Shown: positions 7,302-17,650 of the stretch, one piece after another
How the letters are laid out: each line of letters begins with the position of its first letter
Position numbering within the stretch: the first letter of the stretch is position 1
Assembly: GCA_004151065.3 (NCBI GenBank)
Contig: NWUY0300012970.1
Location: forward strand, 1-18,118
Direction of reading: 5' to 3'
Source of the DNA: Larix sibirica
Taxonomy: Eukaryota > Streptophyta > Pinopsida > Pinales > Pinaceae
DNA: 18,118 nt
Translations under genes and position numbers: made by a program
The notes under the pieces: generated by a model
Database searches by the model: none
Told to the model about the DNA's origin: nothing
The model's input: only the letters and a program-made list of their open reading frames with translations

Positions 7302-7738
7302 GCCTCACTTTATCATTTTTTTAAGTTTGAAGTGCGACAATATTCAATGCATTGTTGTCGATCTCATCACGTTATATACTTATTTGCAATAGGACTTTGT
7401 TTACGAGAATCGATTCTCGGCAATTGCAAGCGTAGGAGTGAACTAAATCACAGTTTTTGCAATATTGCAATCATCAATCTTTGTTCCAAGCTAAATGCAA
7501 CATTTTAAAACAACCCAACTCATCAAAGGCTTTATTTGACAACAAAAATTGCAATTAGGTAAAGGGTGGAGGTTTTTTTAAATATTTTTTTTAATTTTTA
7601 ATATTTTAATTTAAATTAAAAAAAAATATCAACACTCTTACCGTCCTACCTTCCGCATTTAGTAATTTGTCATCTTCCTTACTTTGTATCTTTTAAATGC
7701 CACTACCAAGACATTTGCATTTGTGGCATTAGCTTCCT
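7302..7738. other. Spacer, no gene; contains a 16-bp palindrome
   Basis: AT-rich DNA with a homopolymer-rich block at ~7570-7628. CGAGAATCGATTCTCG at 7404-7419 is a perfect 16-bp palindrome. No coding potential recognised. Confidence 0.5.
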
Positions 7739-7739
7739 A

Positions 7740-7990
7740 TAAGAATTTATGAATAACATTATCCAAAAACATCACAAAGAATTTATGAATAACCTTATTA
7801 GAATTCATGGATAACATTCGCCAATAACATTACAAAGAATTCATGAATAGCATTCTCCAAAAACATTACATCTGCCACATTTATGATGCACACTTAGTTT
7901 AGTTTAGTTAGTAGGAGGAAATAAAAAACATTATAAGAATTCATGGATAACATAATCCAAAAACATCACAAAGAATTCATGAATAACACC
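7740..7990. repeat. ~36-bp tandem repeat array at the start of the 5' LTR
   Basis: Five or six copies of aagaattcatgaataacatt plus atccaaaaacatcaca, several with an EcoRI-like GAATTC. Between the third and fourth copy lies ttagtttagttagtaggagg (7896-7915), an extra copy of the LTR motif found at ~8019-8050. The array therefore appears to have grown inside the LTR U3 region. The 3' LTR has no such array. Confidence 0.75.
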
Positions 7991-8005
7991 TACCACATTC
8001 ACGAG

Positions 8006-8644
8006 CTGTATTTTGTATTATTAGTTAGTTTATTTAGTAGGAGGAAATAAGGAGTTCACCATTTCTACAACAAGAATGTAGGATTTCATTTCTTTTTAGT
8101 TACAAACCTACTTGTTCCTATGTAAGGTAAATGCTATGGAATTTTATTTTATTTGGCTATGGATTTATGAATTGTTAAGGGAGATAAAAGATAATTACAA
8201 GAGATGAAATTTGGTAGTTTTTAAAGACATTTGGTGCTTACTAAGTGTGAACTACACATTTGTCATGAAGAATATTAGATGAATTCCTGGGTTCAACTCC
8301 AACATTCTACCATAAAAGAGGAGTGGTAGTGCTAATTTAGGATCTAGAAGTTTGAGACCAAGTAAGTGTAGTATGATCTTGTTAGTTTGTAATTGTATGA
8401 ATTGTGGTGAGATATAGACATATAGATTGTAATCCATAGGTTGATATTGCCATAGTATTCAATAAAGAGTTTAATTTTGTTCCATTTCTTTTGTTTAAAT
8501 GTTTACATTTTTCATTTGACCATAATTAATTGTCAAGCATTTGCATTTGAATGAATCTTTAAGTGTGTGTAGCTACCACACATTCACAACACTCATCTAG
8601 TTATGTAGATGTGTTTCTAACCTACAAAGCTTGGCCATGCACCA
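8006..8644 (+). repeat. 5' LTR (alignable part)
   Basis: Matches the 3' LTR over ttattagttagttta(t/c)tta, then gttacaaacc, then a later block starting gttgatattgccata, through to cttggccatgcacca at the end. A polyadenylation-type signal caataaagag lies near 8460. The central ~200 bp does not align obviously with the other LTR. The primer-binding site starts two bases after the LTR end. The true start lies upstream, within or before the 36-bp array. Confidence 0.75.
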
Positions 8645-8646
8645 AG

Positions 8647-8658
8647 TGGTATTAAAGT
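8647..8658 (+). other. Primer-binding site, initiator Met-tRNA type
   Basis: tggtattaaagt matches 9 of 12 bases of the usual plant element PBS TGGTATCAGAGC. All three differences are transitions, as expected for an old methylated copy. It would have primed minus-strand cDNA synthesis. Confidence 0.7.
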
Positions 8659-8873
8659 TATGTTCAACTCTCACTTGAGAAATTGCATAATTATTAGAAT
8701 TAGTTAACTGTGAGAATTAGGTTAGTGACTTCAACTCTTGTAAGGAGAATTGGCAGGGTCATTTGAGCTGGTGTTTGCTAGAAGAAGTGTGGCGGAAGTG
8801 TGGTGGCAGGTTGTGCTAGGAAGAGAGGCTTGTTAATGGTACTCTAGTTGTGGAGTACAAGACAACTCCCAAA

Positions 8874-9850
8874 GATGCCACCAAGAAGAGGTGCAACTTG
8901 AGGAGGCATGCGGAATTGAGGAGATGAGTTAAAGAGTTAGAGAATAGAAGAATTAGAGATGTTGAAGCTGCAGCACATTCATAATCAGAAGATGAGATAA
9001 AGGAAGAACAAAATACTATTGAAAGGGACCCAACCATACATTTGATTTCTTTTCTTAAGGATAATGGAAGAGTCAAATTTATTTCTACGATGGTAGTTTA
9101 ATATCATATACTCTTAATGATTGGATAAGAGAGCTTGAGAGATACTTTGACTACTAGAATGCTCAAGACCCCAATAAAGTTCATTCTGCAACAACGAAGC
9201 TAAAATAGCATGTTGCACTTTGATGGGATGTTGTGTAGAAAGATAGAGTAGATAAGCACTATGAGAAGATTAAAACTTGAAATAAAATGTTGAGTAAGAT
9301 TAAAGAGAAATTATTGCTCATTGATTATCAACAAATTTTGTGCAAACAAGCACACAATTTGAGGCAGAAAGAGACCTTTCTTTGGGAGTACACTACAGAG
9401 TTCTTCAAATTGAACTGCTCAGATCAGGAATTAAAGAATCGAAGTGTCAAAGTTTAGTGAGGTATGCTAATGGATTAAAAATTTCAAATCCAAGGCAAGA
9501 TGAGTACCCATTATTTCTGAACCTTGGATAAAGCATACCCAATTGCTTTGAAGGTAGAGAATAAATTGAATAGGAAACCACAATAGAATAATAGAGGAAA
9601 GGGCCTTAGATAAAGACAAAGAGCGAAGGTTGCAAAAGGAGTGTCTAGAAATGGGAGAGAAGATGAAGTGAGTGGTATCCACGTTACCAAAGGAGACAAC
9701 AATGTTGGCATAAGCAAATGTTTTGAAAGAGGCAAGGGTAAGTATGTAATTAATTTCTATAAATGTGGAATAGAAGGGCACGAGGCATATGAATGCTTGT
9801 AGAAGCACAATCTGACAAGAAGAAAGAAGGAAAGAACCCATGTCAAGCAA
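8874..9850 (+). pseudogene. Ty3/gypsy gag remnant
   Basis: It opens with ATG followed by a basic MPPRR-type start typical of plant gypsy gag. A coiled, charged stretch around 8935-9035 follows (ELENRRIRDVEAAA). The gag core at ~9200-9480 shows a KDRVDKHYEKIKT segment, IDYQQ, NLRQKETFLWEYTTEFFKLN. Near 9745-9800 a zinc knuckle reads with C, H and C in place, but its first cysteine is phenylalanine (FYKCGIEGHEAYEC). Numerous stops interrupt every frame. The protein would have formed the capsid and bound RNA. Confidence 0.8.
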
Positions 9851-9999
9851 GTAGATGAAGCATTAGTTGTTGGAGATAGTGTTGTAATAATTCAACAAGA
9901 ACAAGGGGCAAACCTTATGTTCAGAAGGGTGTTCCTTAAGATTGAGAAGAAGTCTGTGGAGGAGCTTGCACAATGGAAGAGGGTTTTTAAAACCAAATG

Positions 10000-10340
10000 C
10001 AAGGCTTAGGATAAATGTTGTAATTTGATCATAGATGGAAGAAGAATAGTAAATTTCATGGTGTCCATAGAGTTGATCGAGAAGCTGGAATTGAAGTTCA
10101 TTCCTCATCCCAATCCATATCAAGTTTTATAGCTACACAAGGGTCAACTTGTCACCGTGATATAAAAATGTTTGTTGAGTTTTCATATAAACAACCGTAG
10201 TAATCAAATATTATGTGATGTGGTTGAGATGGATGCATATCATGTGTTGCTTGGAATACCATGGCTATTTGATAGAAAGGTTTTCCATGATGGAAGGGAA
10301 AATACATATGAGTTAAACAATAATGGATAACATTATAGAA
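10000..10340 (+). pseudogene. Ty3/gypsy aspartic protease remnant
   Basis: Reads NLIIDGRRIVNFMVSIELI from ~10022, the position of the plant gypsy protease active site, which normally is D-S/G-G-S. The aspartate (10034-10036) is kept but the following residues are altered. Downstream, MDAYHVLLGIPWLFDRKV and HDGRENTYEL (~10228-10315) match the conserved C-terminal part of the protease region. The enzyme would have cut the Gag-Pol precursor. Confidence 0.8.
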
Positions 10341-10579
10341 TCGATCCAATAGTGGGATATGAAACAAAAGAAGTGCAAAAATGTGATGGTATAAGTGGTT
10401 ACAACAAAAGTAGTCGAGTAATCTTGTGTTCAAAAAAAGAGATTTTGAAGGACTAAGAGAAGGTAAATTTCTATTTGTCCATAATGACAAACAAGCTACA
10501 AATAAAAATTGTAAAAGAATCACATGCCAATGGAGATTCAACAATTATTGAATAAGTTTGCAGCGATTGTTGCAGATAA

Positions 10580-11300
10580 TATGTCAATGGGTACCCCCCA
10601 TGAGAATTATTTCACATTAGATTGAATTGATTCCAAGATCAAGTCTACTTGACAAAGCTCCTTACAGAATGAATCCCACATAAAGTGAAGAAGTAAATAG
10701 ACAAGTGCAAGAATTACTTGAGAAGGGTTTGCTCCAAAAAAGTTAAAGTCCTTGTGATATCCAAGTGGTATTGGCATCGAAGAAGGGTTGATAATGGAAA
10801 ATGTGCACTAATTTGTGAGAAAGTAATCAAATTACTATTGAGTACTCGTTTCCCTTACTAAGAATGGAGGAACTCATGATATTTTGAGTGGCCTTAATCG
10901 CTTTTCAAAGATAGATTTAAAGAGTGGATGCCATCAGACCTGGATAAGGGAAGGTTATGAGTGGAAGACAACATTCAAGATGAAGGATGGATTGTATGAA
11001 TGGCTAGTTACATCATTTGGACTAACCAATGCACCTAGTATATTTATGAGGTTGATTAATGAAATCTTGAATCCATTTCTAGGAAGTTTGTCATTGTGTA
11101 TCATGATGACATTATGATTTTTAGCAGGTCTAAAGAAGAACATTTGGAGCACGTGAAATGAGCGTTGTCCATGCAAAATGAGGAGAAACTGAAAATCAAT
11201 TTGAAAAGAATCATTTTCTTGCATGAAGAGCTAGTTTATTTTGGTTTTGTGGTTTCTAAGCAAGCTTTGAAGATGTATCCTACAAAGGGGAAATAAATTT
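10580..11300 (+). pseudogene. Ty3/gypsy reverse transcriptase remnant
   Basis: N-terminal patterns LIPRSSLLDKAPYRMN and EEVNRQVQELLEKGLL begin near 10625, interrupted by stops. A 77-residue open stretch (10884-11117) contains [12 protein letters not shown] (palm motif A) and [20 protein letters not shown] (motif B). A one-base deletion near 11085 throws the frame, and the catalytic box continues in the next frame as Y-H-D-D at 11099-11110, where Y-L/V/F-D-D is usual. SRSKEEHLEH follows. It would have copied element RNA into DNA. Confidence 0.9.
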
Positions 11301-11439
11301 TGGATTGGTCCATGCCCAAATGTACATTTGATTTATGAAGTTTCCCGGGGTTGGCGAGCTTTATTGAAAATTTATCATAAAGTTTTGTGGGATTTATATG
11401 CACCATTCACAAAGTGTATGAAGAAGGGAGTTTTCTAGT

Positions 11440-11760
11440 GGACATCAACAACAACAAATTATTTTGAGACCTTAAAGAAGAAGTGACCAAACAGTCAGCG
11501 TTTGCACTTCCATATTTTATCAAGGTTCAAGTGTATTTTAATGCAAGCGGTTCAGTTATTAGATCAATATTGAGTCAAGAAAATAAGTTCTTAGCATTAT
11601 TTAGAGAGAAGTTGAATGATACTAATAAAAACTATTATGCTTCTAATTAGGAATTATATGCCATTGTTGATGCCTAGAAGAAATGGAGGCTTTATTTTAT
11701 ATCGACGGAATTTGTGTTGTTTGTTCATGATAAGGCACCACAATACAAAATAGTCAAGGT
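11440..11760 (+). pseudogene. Ty3/gypsy RNase H remnant
   Basis: The segment FALPYFIKVQVYFNASGSVI corresponds to the L-P-D-F...D-A-S-G start of the gypsy RNase H. The catalytic aspartate is asparagine (codon at 11540-11542, a G-to-A transition). SILSQENKFLALF, REKLNDTNKNYYASN, ELYAIVDA and EFVLFVHD follow in the expected order, with stops between them. Confidence 0.85.
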
Positions 11761-12079
11761 AAGTCAAATCAAAATCATTTTAAATAGGTAGAGTTTCTAT
11801 AGAGCTACTCATTTGTTTTGAAACACTGGTTTGGAAAGTCTAATAAGGTTGCATTCATTAAGTCGAAGAATTATGTTGTTAAATACAATTTCAATTAAGG
11901 TTGTTAGTTTAGCTAGCATGAAAGAGTTGTACGTAGAAGATACATATTTTACAGAGGCATGGAAAGCATGCAAAGAACCATGGGGTACAAATAGGATACC
12001 ATTTTTGGATTTTCACATCCAAGAGGGATTCTCGTTTAATAATTAAAAGTTGTATATTCCACAGAGTTCCTTAAGACTA

Positions 12080-12745
12080 AACATCATTCAAGAGTTGCAT
12101 AGTGGAGTTTTAGGCTAAGGAATTGGTGGTTGAAAGGTATTTTTTTCCCAACATAAACTATGATGTCAAGAAGTTTGTTGACTATTGTAGAATTTGTCAA
12201 TTGGCCAAAGGAAGGACTCATAAATTACATTGGATTGTATACTCCTTTAGTGAGAAACTATGGGAAGACACTAGCATGGATTTCATTTTTTGGACTGCCC
12301 AAGACATAAAGAGTTCACGATTCAATGCTAGTGGTGGTGGATGGACTTTCTAAGATGACATATTTCATACAATGCAAGAAGACTGATAATGCTACTCATG
12401 TGGCTATGTTATTTTTCCAAGAGATTGTGAGATTGTATGGGTTTCCTATGAGTATCACTTTAGCCAGAGATACTAGATTCCTTAGATATTTTGGAGGACT
12501 CTTTGGAAGAAAATGGGCTCCACATTTCAATATAACAACTTAGTTTATCATCTGCAAAGGATGGTCAAACAAAAGTGGTTAATTGGAGCCTAGCAAACTT
12601 GTTGAGAATTTTGATTGGAGGAAAACTAGGTCAATGGGATTTGGCTATAGCTCAAGATGAATTTTCCTACGGTAATTTAGTGAATAGATCTATTGGAAAA
12701 AGTCCATTTTAGGTAGTTTATGGTAGGTATCCAAAGGGTGTTGTA
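12080..12745 (+). pseudogene. Ty3/gypsy integrase remnant (zinc and catalytic domains)
   Basis: The HHCC zinc domain is represented by ELHSGVLG near 12095 and CRICQLAKGRTH near 12200. The catalytic domain starts with WEDTSMDF (first Asp at 12279-12281). [13 protein letters not shown] and [17 protein letters not shown] follow in a second, overlapping frame from 12325. The second catalytic Asp, in the S-D-R-D pattern, reads L-A-R-D (alanine codon 12463-12465). The catalytic Glu of D-G-Q-T-E reads D-G-Q-T-K (codon 12572-12574). With two of three acidic residues gone, the enzyme is dead beyond its stops and frameshifts. It would have inserted the cDNA. Confidence 0.9.
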
Positions 12746-12824
12746 GATTTTGTTGAGATACTGAAAGCTAGGGTTAAAATGAGCGTTGATGAAAATATTT
12801 TTGTAGAGATCATGCAGGAGATCT

Positions 12825-13121
12825 ATGGATAGGTTAAGAAGAAGTTACATCATAGTTATTATCTTTAATAAGAAGGTATATACAATGATGGAGAATTTGA
12901 GTGATAATTTTTCCAGAGGAACATATAACGAGATCAAGTACAAGAAAATTGGTCTATGTAGGATTTCAAGGAAGGTTTATGATAATGCCTACAAGTTGTA
13001 TTTTCTAGAGGCCTTTGATATTTCTTCGATATTTGTCTCTAACTTATATGATTTCCATGAAGGAGAAGGGGATTATGAAGTAGGTACTATGGAAAGACTA
13101 GGAAAAATAGCTGACATGTAA
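12825..13121 (+). pseudogene. Integrase C-terminal GPY/F-like module
   Basis: From ~12918 the frame reads RGTYNEIKYKKIGLCRIS, then DNAYKLYFLEAFDISSIF and SNLYDFHEGEG. This is the GPY/F-type segment that follows the catalytic core in chromovirus integrases (usual form: G-T-Y-N-K-L-K-x-K-K-x-G-P-C). The usual G-P reads G-L here. The first ~30 residues of the open stretch are probably out-of-frame readthrough. Confidence 0.75.
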
Positions 13122-13270
13122 GCTAGTTGAAGAAATTGAGGAAATATTGGCAAACAGGGTTAAGAAGAGAACCAAATTAGGTTGAGATCAATTGGAATAT
13201 TTAGTCAAGTGGAAGAACAAGAACTTGGAGGACACATCATATATTGTTGAAGAAGAGTTGGGTTGCCTTC
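13121..13270 (+). pseudogene. Chromodomain remnant at the integrase C-terminus
   Basis: Reads KLVEEIEEILANRVKKRTKL, then after one stop LEYLVKWKNKNLEDTSYIVE. This is the chromodomain pattern I-L-x-x-R...Y-L-V-K-W-K-G...W-E of plant chromoviruses. The late tryptophan is replaced (S-Y-I for T-W-E). The domain is thought to steer integration toward particular chromatin. Confidence 0.8.
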
Positions 13271-13348
13271 AATGGCCTACATCAATCCAAGGGTTCGTGG
13301 TTCAAATGAAATGAGTTGGATGCTCATGTTTTCTTACCAAGGGTGCTT

Positions 13349-14017
13349 GATGTAAGACCATGCTTGGGTTCATACATTTAGCATCCAAAGATTATTTTCA
13401 ATCTGCATTATTAGTTAGTTTACTTAGTAGGAGAAATTAGGAGGTCCCATTCCTACAGAGGAGAAGAAATGCATAACTTAGTCCCCTTTTGTTACAAACC
13501 CATATGTTGTTATAGAAGGTAAATACTATGTATTTTGATTTATGTGGACTACGAATCCTTACAAGAGGTAAAATATAATTGAGATGAAATTCAAAAGTCA
13601 TTAAAGGGAAATTGGTTGCATGCTACAAAGGGGGAAGTTGTAGAGACAATGTTGGTGGATACAAATCAATGCAATACTATTGGACTCTCATATGAATTTG
13701 ATAGTCAAAGAGGAATTGTAAATTGGATGAATTTGTTTGGAGATGGATTCAAATCCATTCTGCAACAGAATAGGAGGAGCATTAGCGATAGTTACATATG
13801 TCTTGAAAGTTGATATTGCCATATTATTCATTAAAGAGTTTGATTATGTCCCACTCTTTGTGTCTAAATTTTTTTATAATGTCCATTATTTATTCTGTAG
13901 CATCTACATTTGAGCGAATATTTAAGTGCATGAATACTATAACTGTCGTAATACTCTGACAACAGCCATCTTGTTCTATAGCTATGTTGACATCCTATAG
14001 GGCTTGGTTGTGCACTA
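13349..14017 (+). repeat. 3' LTR
   Basis: Starts at or near TGATGTAAGACC, a common beginning for plant gypsy LTRs, after a weak purine tract (ccaaggg). It ends tgtgcacta, aligned with the 5' LTR end ccatgcacca. Its leading ~50 bp are not found in the 5' LTR, which instead has the 36-bp array. Its centre (about 13600-13800) does not align with the 5' copy. Confidence 0.75.
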
Positions 14018-15560
14018 CATTATCTCAAGCAATTTGGGATGAAATTCAAGTGGTTCAAGCCATTTTCTTGAGTGAGTTAGGAGGAAATTCAAGTTCTTCG
14101 TCAACTTTAGTAGCTACACCTGTGACATCAAAATCCCATGGATGTGGTGGTGTCTCTGGTATTATCTATGACAATCCCTTTCATTGTACATATTTCCAAA
14201 TGTAACAACTAATTAAGAAAATGACAATTCACTAGAAAGATAAACTCCACAACTTACCACTTTCTCCAACTAACTTTACACACTGCTTTCATGCATGAAT
14301 TCTCTATGCCATAAGACTACAGTGACAAACCCAAGCCAACCAATAATAAAATCATGTGATAGAAGAATAATGATGCCATGAATACACGTACATTCACATA
14401 CCTTGAATCCACATCCACACCCATAGTTGGAACAAGGAAGTTTTATAAGCATGGAAATACCCGCTTCCATGAATATATAAAATTCTCACCTAAATGCTTT
14501 TAGTTCATAGTATTATTGTGTTCACATTAAATTATTTTCTTATGCTAAAAGTTTTCAACCAATAAACAATATGTTATATTTTACCATTGATAGTATGCTT
14601 GGTGTTTTCAGCTATGGGTGATGTCAATGCATATTTGACATGTTCATGGTTTGCAAAAATGAAGACCGACGATGTAGGGAGAAGAAAAATGATCAGCATG
14701 AAAACCTTCATCCTATAGTTTGATAAATACATCCTTTGATATTAATTTAGAGGCATTTGATCATGACCATTCATTTGATTCCTTCATGTTGCAACTAAGA
14801 TTACCTTAAGATTAATTAAGGTAGACAAGTTAAGAAAATTTATATACACATTCCCATAGTAGTGTTCTTAAAAGTTAATATACATGGACATAACTCTTAG
14901 GCTTTCATGGTGGATGAGCTTTACAGTTTCATTTTTATTGGCCATGTTTTTTGAATTTAGATAAACATCTTTCTATATTTTTTTCTAGTTTGAGTGTATT
15001 TTTTTTAACCTAAATTTTAACTATTTTTATTTTAAAAAACTATCATTCCAAAAATAAGAATGTAAGAGCATGTAAGTGGGAAAAAAATAATATTAAATGA
15101 ATTTAAAATTAGTTGTCTAAAATATTTAGAAAAAAGTTTTATTAGGAATACGGTGGTTTGTTGGTGGGGATAAATGGATTTCATTCCATCCATTCGGGTT
15201 CAATTCCGTTGATACATCTTTTGGCTTGGATGACTGACTGATGATTTACTCGACTTACCATCCACCATATTTGTTGGAATTTCCCAACAAAAATGGATTT
15301 TTCACTTGAAAAACAAATGGATGATACTTCATACCTATCTTATCTTATCTTGATTTAAAACAATCTCAAAAGAATAGTAATGTAAAATCATATAAGCTTG
15401 GTTAAGAATGGGAGATCATATTAATTTATATGTAATTTTCAGGAAATAAAGTTTATTTTAAAAATATTAAAAAATAATTATAAAAATTGATAAAAAATAA
15501 ATAATTGTTATATCATATATGAGAAAGATATCAATGGATATGGGTAATGGTTTTCTAGGA
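14018..15560. other. AT-rich spacer, no recognised gene
   Basis: Open frames here are short. A 34-codon ATG frame at 14614-14718 (starting MGDVNAYLT) follows an acceptor-like ttttcag but resembles nothing I know. From ~14990 to 15540 the DNA is very AT-rich, with a short inverted-repeat patch around 15170-15270. Confidence 0.5.
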
Positions 15561-15606
15561 ATAACAACGTATTTTCCATGAAGAAGAAACAAAGGAAGCC
15601 CGAAAT

Positions 15607-15616
15607 GACACGTGGC
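15607..15616. promoter_or_regulatory. G-box/ABRE-like motif GACACGTGGC
   Basis: A perfect match to the ACACGTGGC abscisic-acid response/G-box core bound by plant bZIP factors. A TATA-like ttatatatt follows about 120 bp downstream on the plus strand (near 15735). No gene that it could drive is recognisable nearby, so it may be a chance match or a relic promoter. Confidence 0.3.
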
Positions 15617-17420
15617 TGTTTCAAAACCAGGAAGTAATGAACTCTAGTGCCTTCAGCCTAGCAATCAACTTTGTAATTAATGAATGGGATTGTAATATTT
15701 ATGAAGAAATTAAATTGAAACAGAACGTGATCCATTATATATTGGCTTTCTTTCCTGTTTTCTTTTGAAATTATCCCGTATTTAAAAGTTAATGTAGTTG
15801 TTTGAAGTTCGTATCAAAATTGATGAACAACAATGCTATATAATAATAGAATAAAGAAAGAGTGCAAAATTAAGATTTCTCTAATTCCAAAATATCTTAT
15901 GTTAATTTTTTATTTAATATTAAAACTTTATAACTTATTAGTTATTATAATGCTAAGCAATTATAATCTTTCATTTTTCAATGCTTTTTTAATCTATACT
16001 ATTTATTCCCAATTTAAGTAGGGAGTGTTCCCATTGTCCTTTTGGTTTAAGAGACTAGGTATGAATGAAGGTGACAATTGATGCTATAGAAGGAACCACA
16101 TAAAAATAGGTCTATTTGTTTGCCCCTTCATCAACCAGTAACGTTGAGAAAAATACACTTGAAGCATATCAAAATGGCCAGCTAGAGGCTGTAGAGAATG
16201 TTGTTGTGCCAAAATCATAGAAGCTTGGACCAAGATAAATGTACTAAGGTGATGGATACAATTATGCTTTACTATTTGCAAAGTATTTGAAGAGCATTAA
16301 TGCATTGTCCATGAGGTTTTCATTACAAAGATGAGTAATCAATGGTTTGTAAGATGAGACACTTGGAAAACAATTATTCAAAAGGATCCCATGTAGAATG
16401 ACCATTTCTTTGTTAAATATATGGCTATGTTAAATGGCATAAATGACAATGTAGTAGGATCCTGAAGTTGGATTAGGTCCCTTAGACTTCATATTTTCTA
16501 AGAGCTTATAGAGGATGCCTCAATTGAAGTTGAAGATGACCCCGTTCATGTAAATCCCAAATGGTTATGGTAGTAAAAAACTTCTCGTTGCCACACTTAG
16601 TAGGGCTAGCTAAACATTTGGATTGTGCATATGGGGATGTGAAAAACTCATGACTAGACAATTTAAGGGATCCAAATGAAGAACCCTAACATTATTTCTT
16701 GCGTGCAGAATGGACACCAAGGAAATAGAAGAGCCAATATGTGTTGGCCCAAATGGATCCCTCAACGATAGGGTTTGCAAAATATACCAAAGATGAAGCA
16801 TATAGTACATTTAGCACTAGAGTGTTTGTAGGATCGAAATAATGAACAATCCCTCATAAAAGCACTAGAGTATCAAGTTATTTCTTTCTCAACATAATTA
16901 TAAAATTGAGTACAATGTCAATAACAATCAAATTATGATTACTTGAATTCTTCAAAACAACATAGCTAGTGTGATCAATAAACAAGCCCCAAAGTATTGA
17001 GTAGGAACCATTGTGCACTCTCTTGTGGCTGCAAATTTGCATTTTGAGAAAAGAATGATAGAGCAACCTCAAAGTTTGATGCTCCAATGTCGTTGGGCCA
17101 ATTCTTCACACTCGTAAACTATTTCCATGAGATTGTGGGCTTGGACTTTTGAACACAATTTTTGGATGCATGCAATCTATGTGTCGGCTATACTCTTCAT
17201 GAAACTTAAATCACAATGCAAATATCCTTCATTTGCTAGGAAAGTCATCATATAGTCTATTAATTACAAATGCATGGTGTTCTTGGAAGATTTTTTGCTT
17301 GAATTCAAATCCAAGTAGATCCTTGATGACCTATGTTTCACCAATTTTCTCTTGAGGAGGCACTCTAGAGGTTGGTTTGGAAGGTACATTTACTATGGTT
17401 GAGATAGACTTGGTGACACC
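15617..17420. other. Unassigned, degraded sequence
   Basis: Contains only short open frames on both strands, none of which matches a family I know. Stretches at ~16080-16850 read as partly open on both strands with many stops, and look like decayed coding DNA, but I cannot name it. Confidence 0.4.
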
Positions 17421-17429
17421 AAGAAAAGG

Positions 17430-17650
17430 TACATTGGAAGAATCTTGCAATAGTGCATGGATTTGATTGTCAATCTTAGATGTCTCAATAGGGGTAAGAT
17501 GATAGGGTGGGGTATTGCTAAGTGGGAAATTAGGCCTAAGGTCAATGTTATGCTTGCTATATTATAGGAGTGGAAAAGTGGTATGTTCAGTAAAAACAAC
17601 TTGATAGTGAGAGAGGAAGGGTTCCAACAATTTGTGGAGGGGGGTTAGGG
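17430..17650 (-). pseudogene. Second Ty3/gypsy pol remnant (start of RT)
   Basis: On the minus strand the frame reads LLEPFLSHYQVVF, then after one stop HNIDLRPNFPLSNTPPYHL, PIETSKIDNQIHALLQ. This matches the segment just before gypsy RT (L-L-E-x-F...V-F; H-x-I-D-L-x-P; N-x-P-P-Y-R; E-x-x-x-Q-x-x-x-L-L). No RT catalytic motifs follow. Upstream (17650-17840), NTYTLTKDGRH may belong to the protease tail in another frame. It is unrelated in orientation to the main gypsy element. Confidence 0.5.

Larger units (their letters stand above)
7740..14017 (+). mobile_element. Old Ty3/gypsy LTR retrotransposon with chromodomain (chromovirus type)
   Basis: In order: 5' LTR (aligned part ~8006-8644), primer-binding site (8647-8658), gag with zinc knuckle, protease, RT, RNase H, integrase, a GPY/F-like module, a chromodomain, and 3' LTR (~13349-14017). 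The order protease-RT-RNase H-integrase identifies Ty3/gypsy, and the C-terminal chromodomain places it in the chromovirus branch. All coding parts contain many stops and frameshifts, and key residues are lost. LTR divergence and missing motifs indicate an old insertion. The 5' edge is uncertain because a short tandem array lies there. Confidence 0.9.

Noticed and set aside
7740-7990. Regular ~36-bp repeats that might suggest a CRISPR array
   Set aside because: There are no unique spacers between equal repeats, the repeats are diverged and adjacent, and the setting is a plant LTR element.
13984-14205. A 73-codon plus-strand open frame beginning in the 3' LTR
   Set aside because: It starts inside the LTR, crosses its border and resembles no known protein.
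15150-15210. tRNA-like B box (GGTTCAATTCC) with a possible A box about 45 bp upstream, suggesting a SINE
   Set aside because: The A box match is poor, and no tail or target duplication is visible.
15833-16021. A 62-codon hydrophobic open frame that looks like membrane segments
   Set aside because: Extreme A/T content gives I, L, Y, N and K codons by composition alone.
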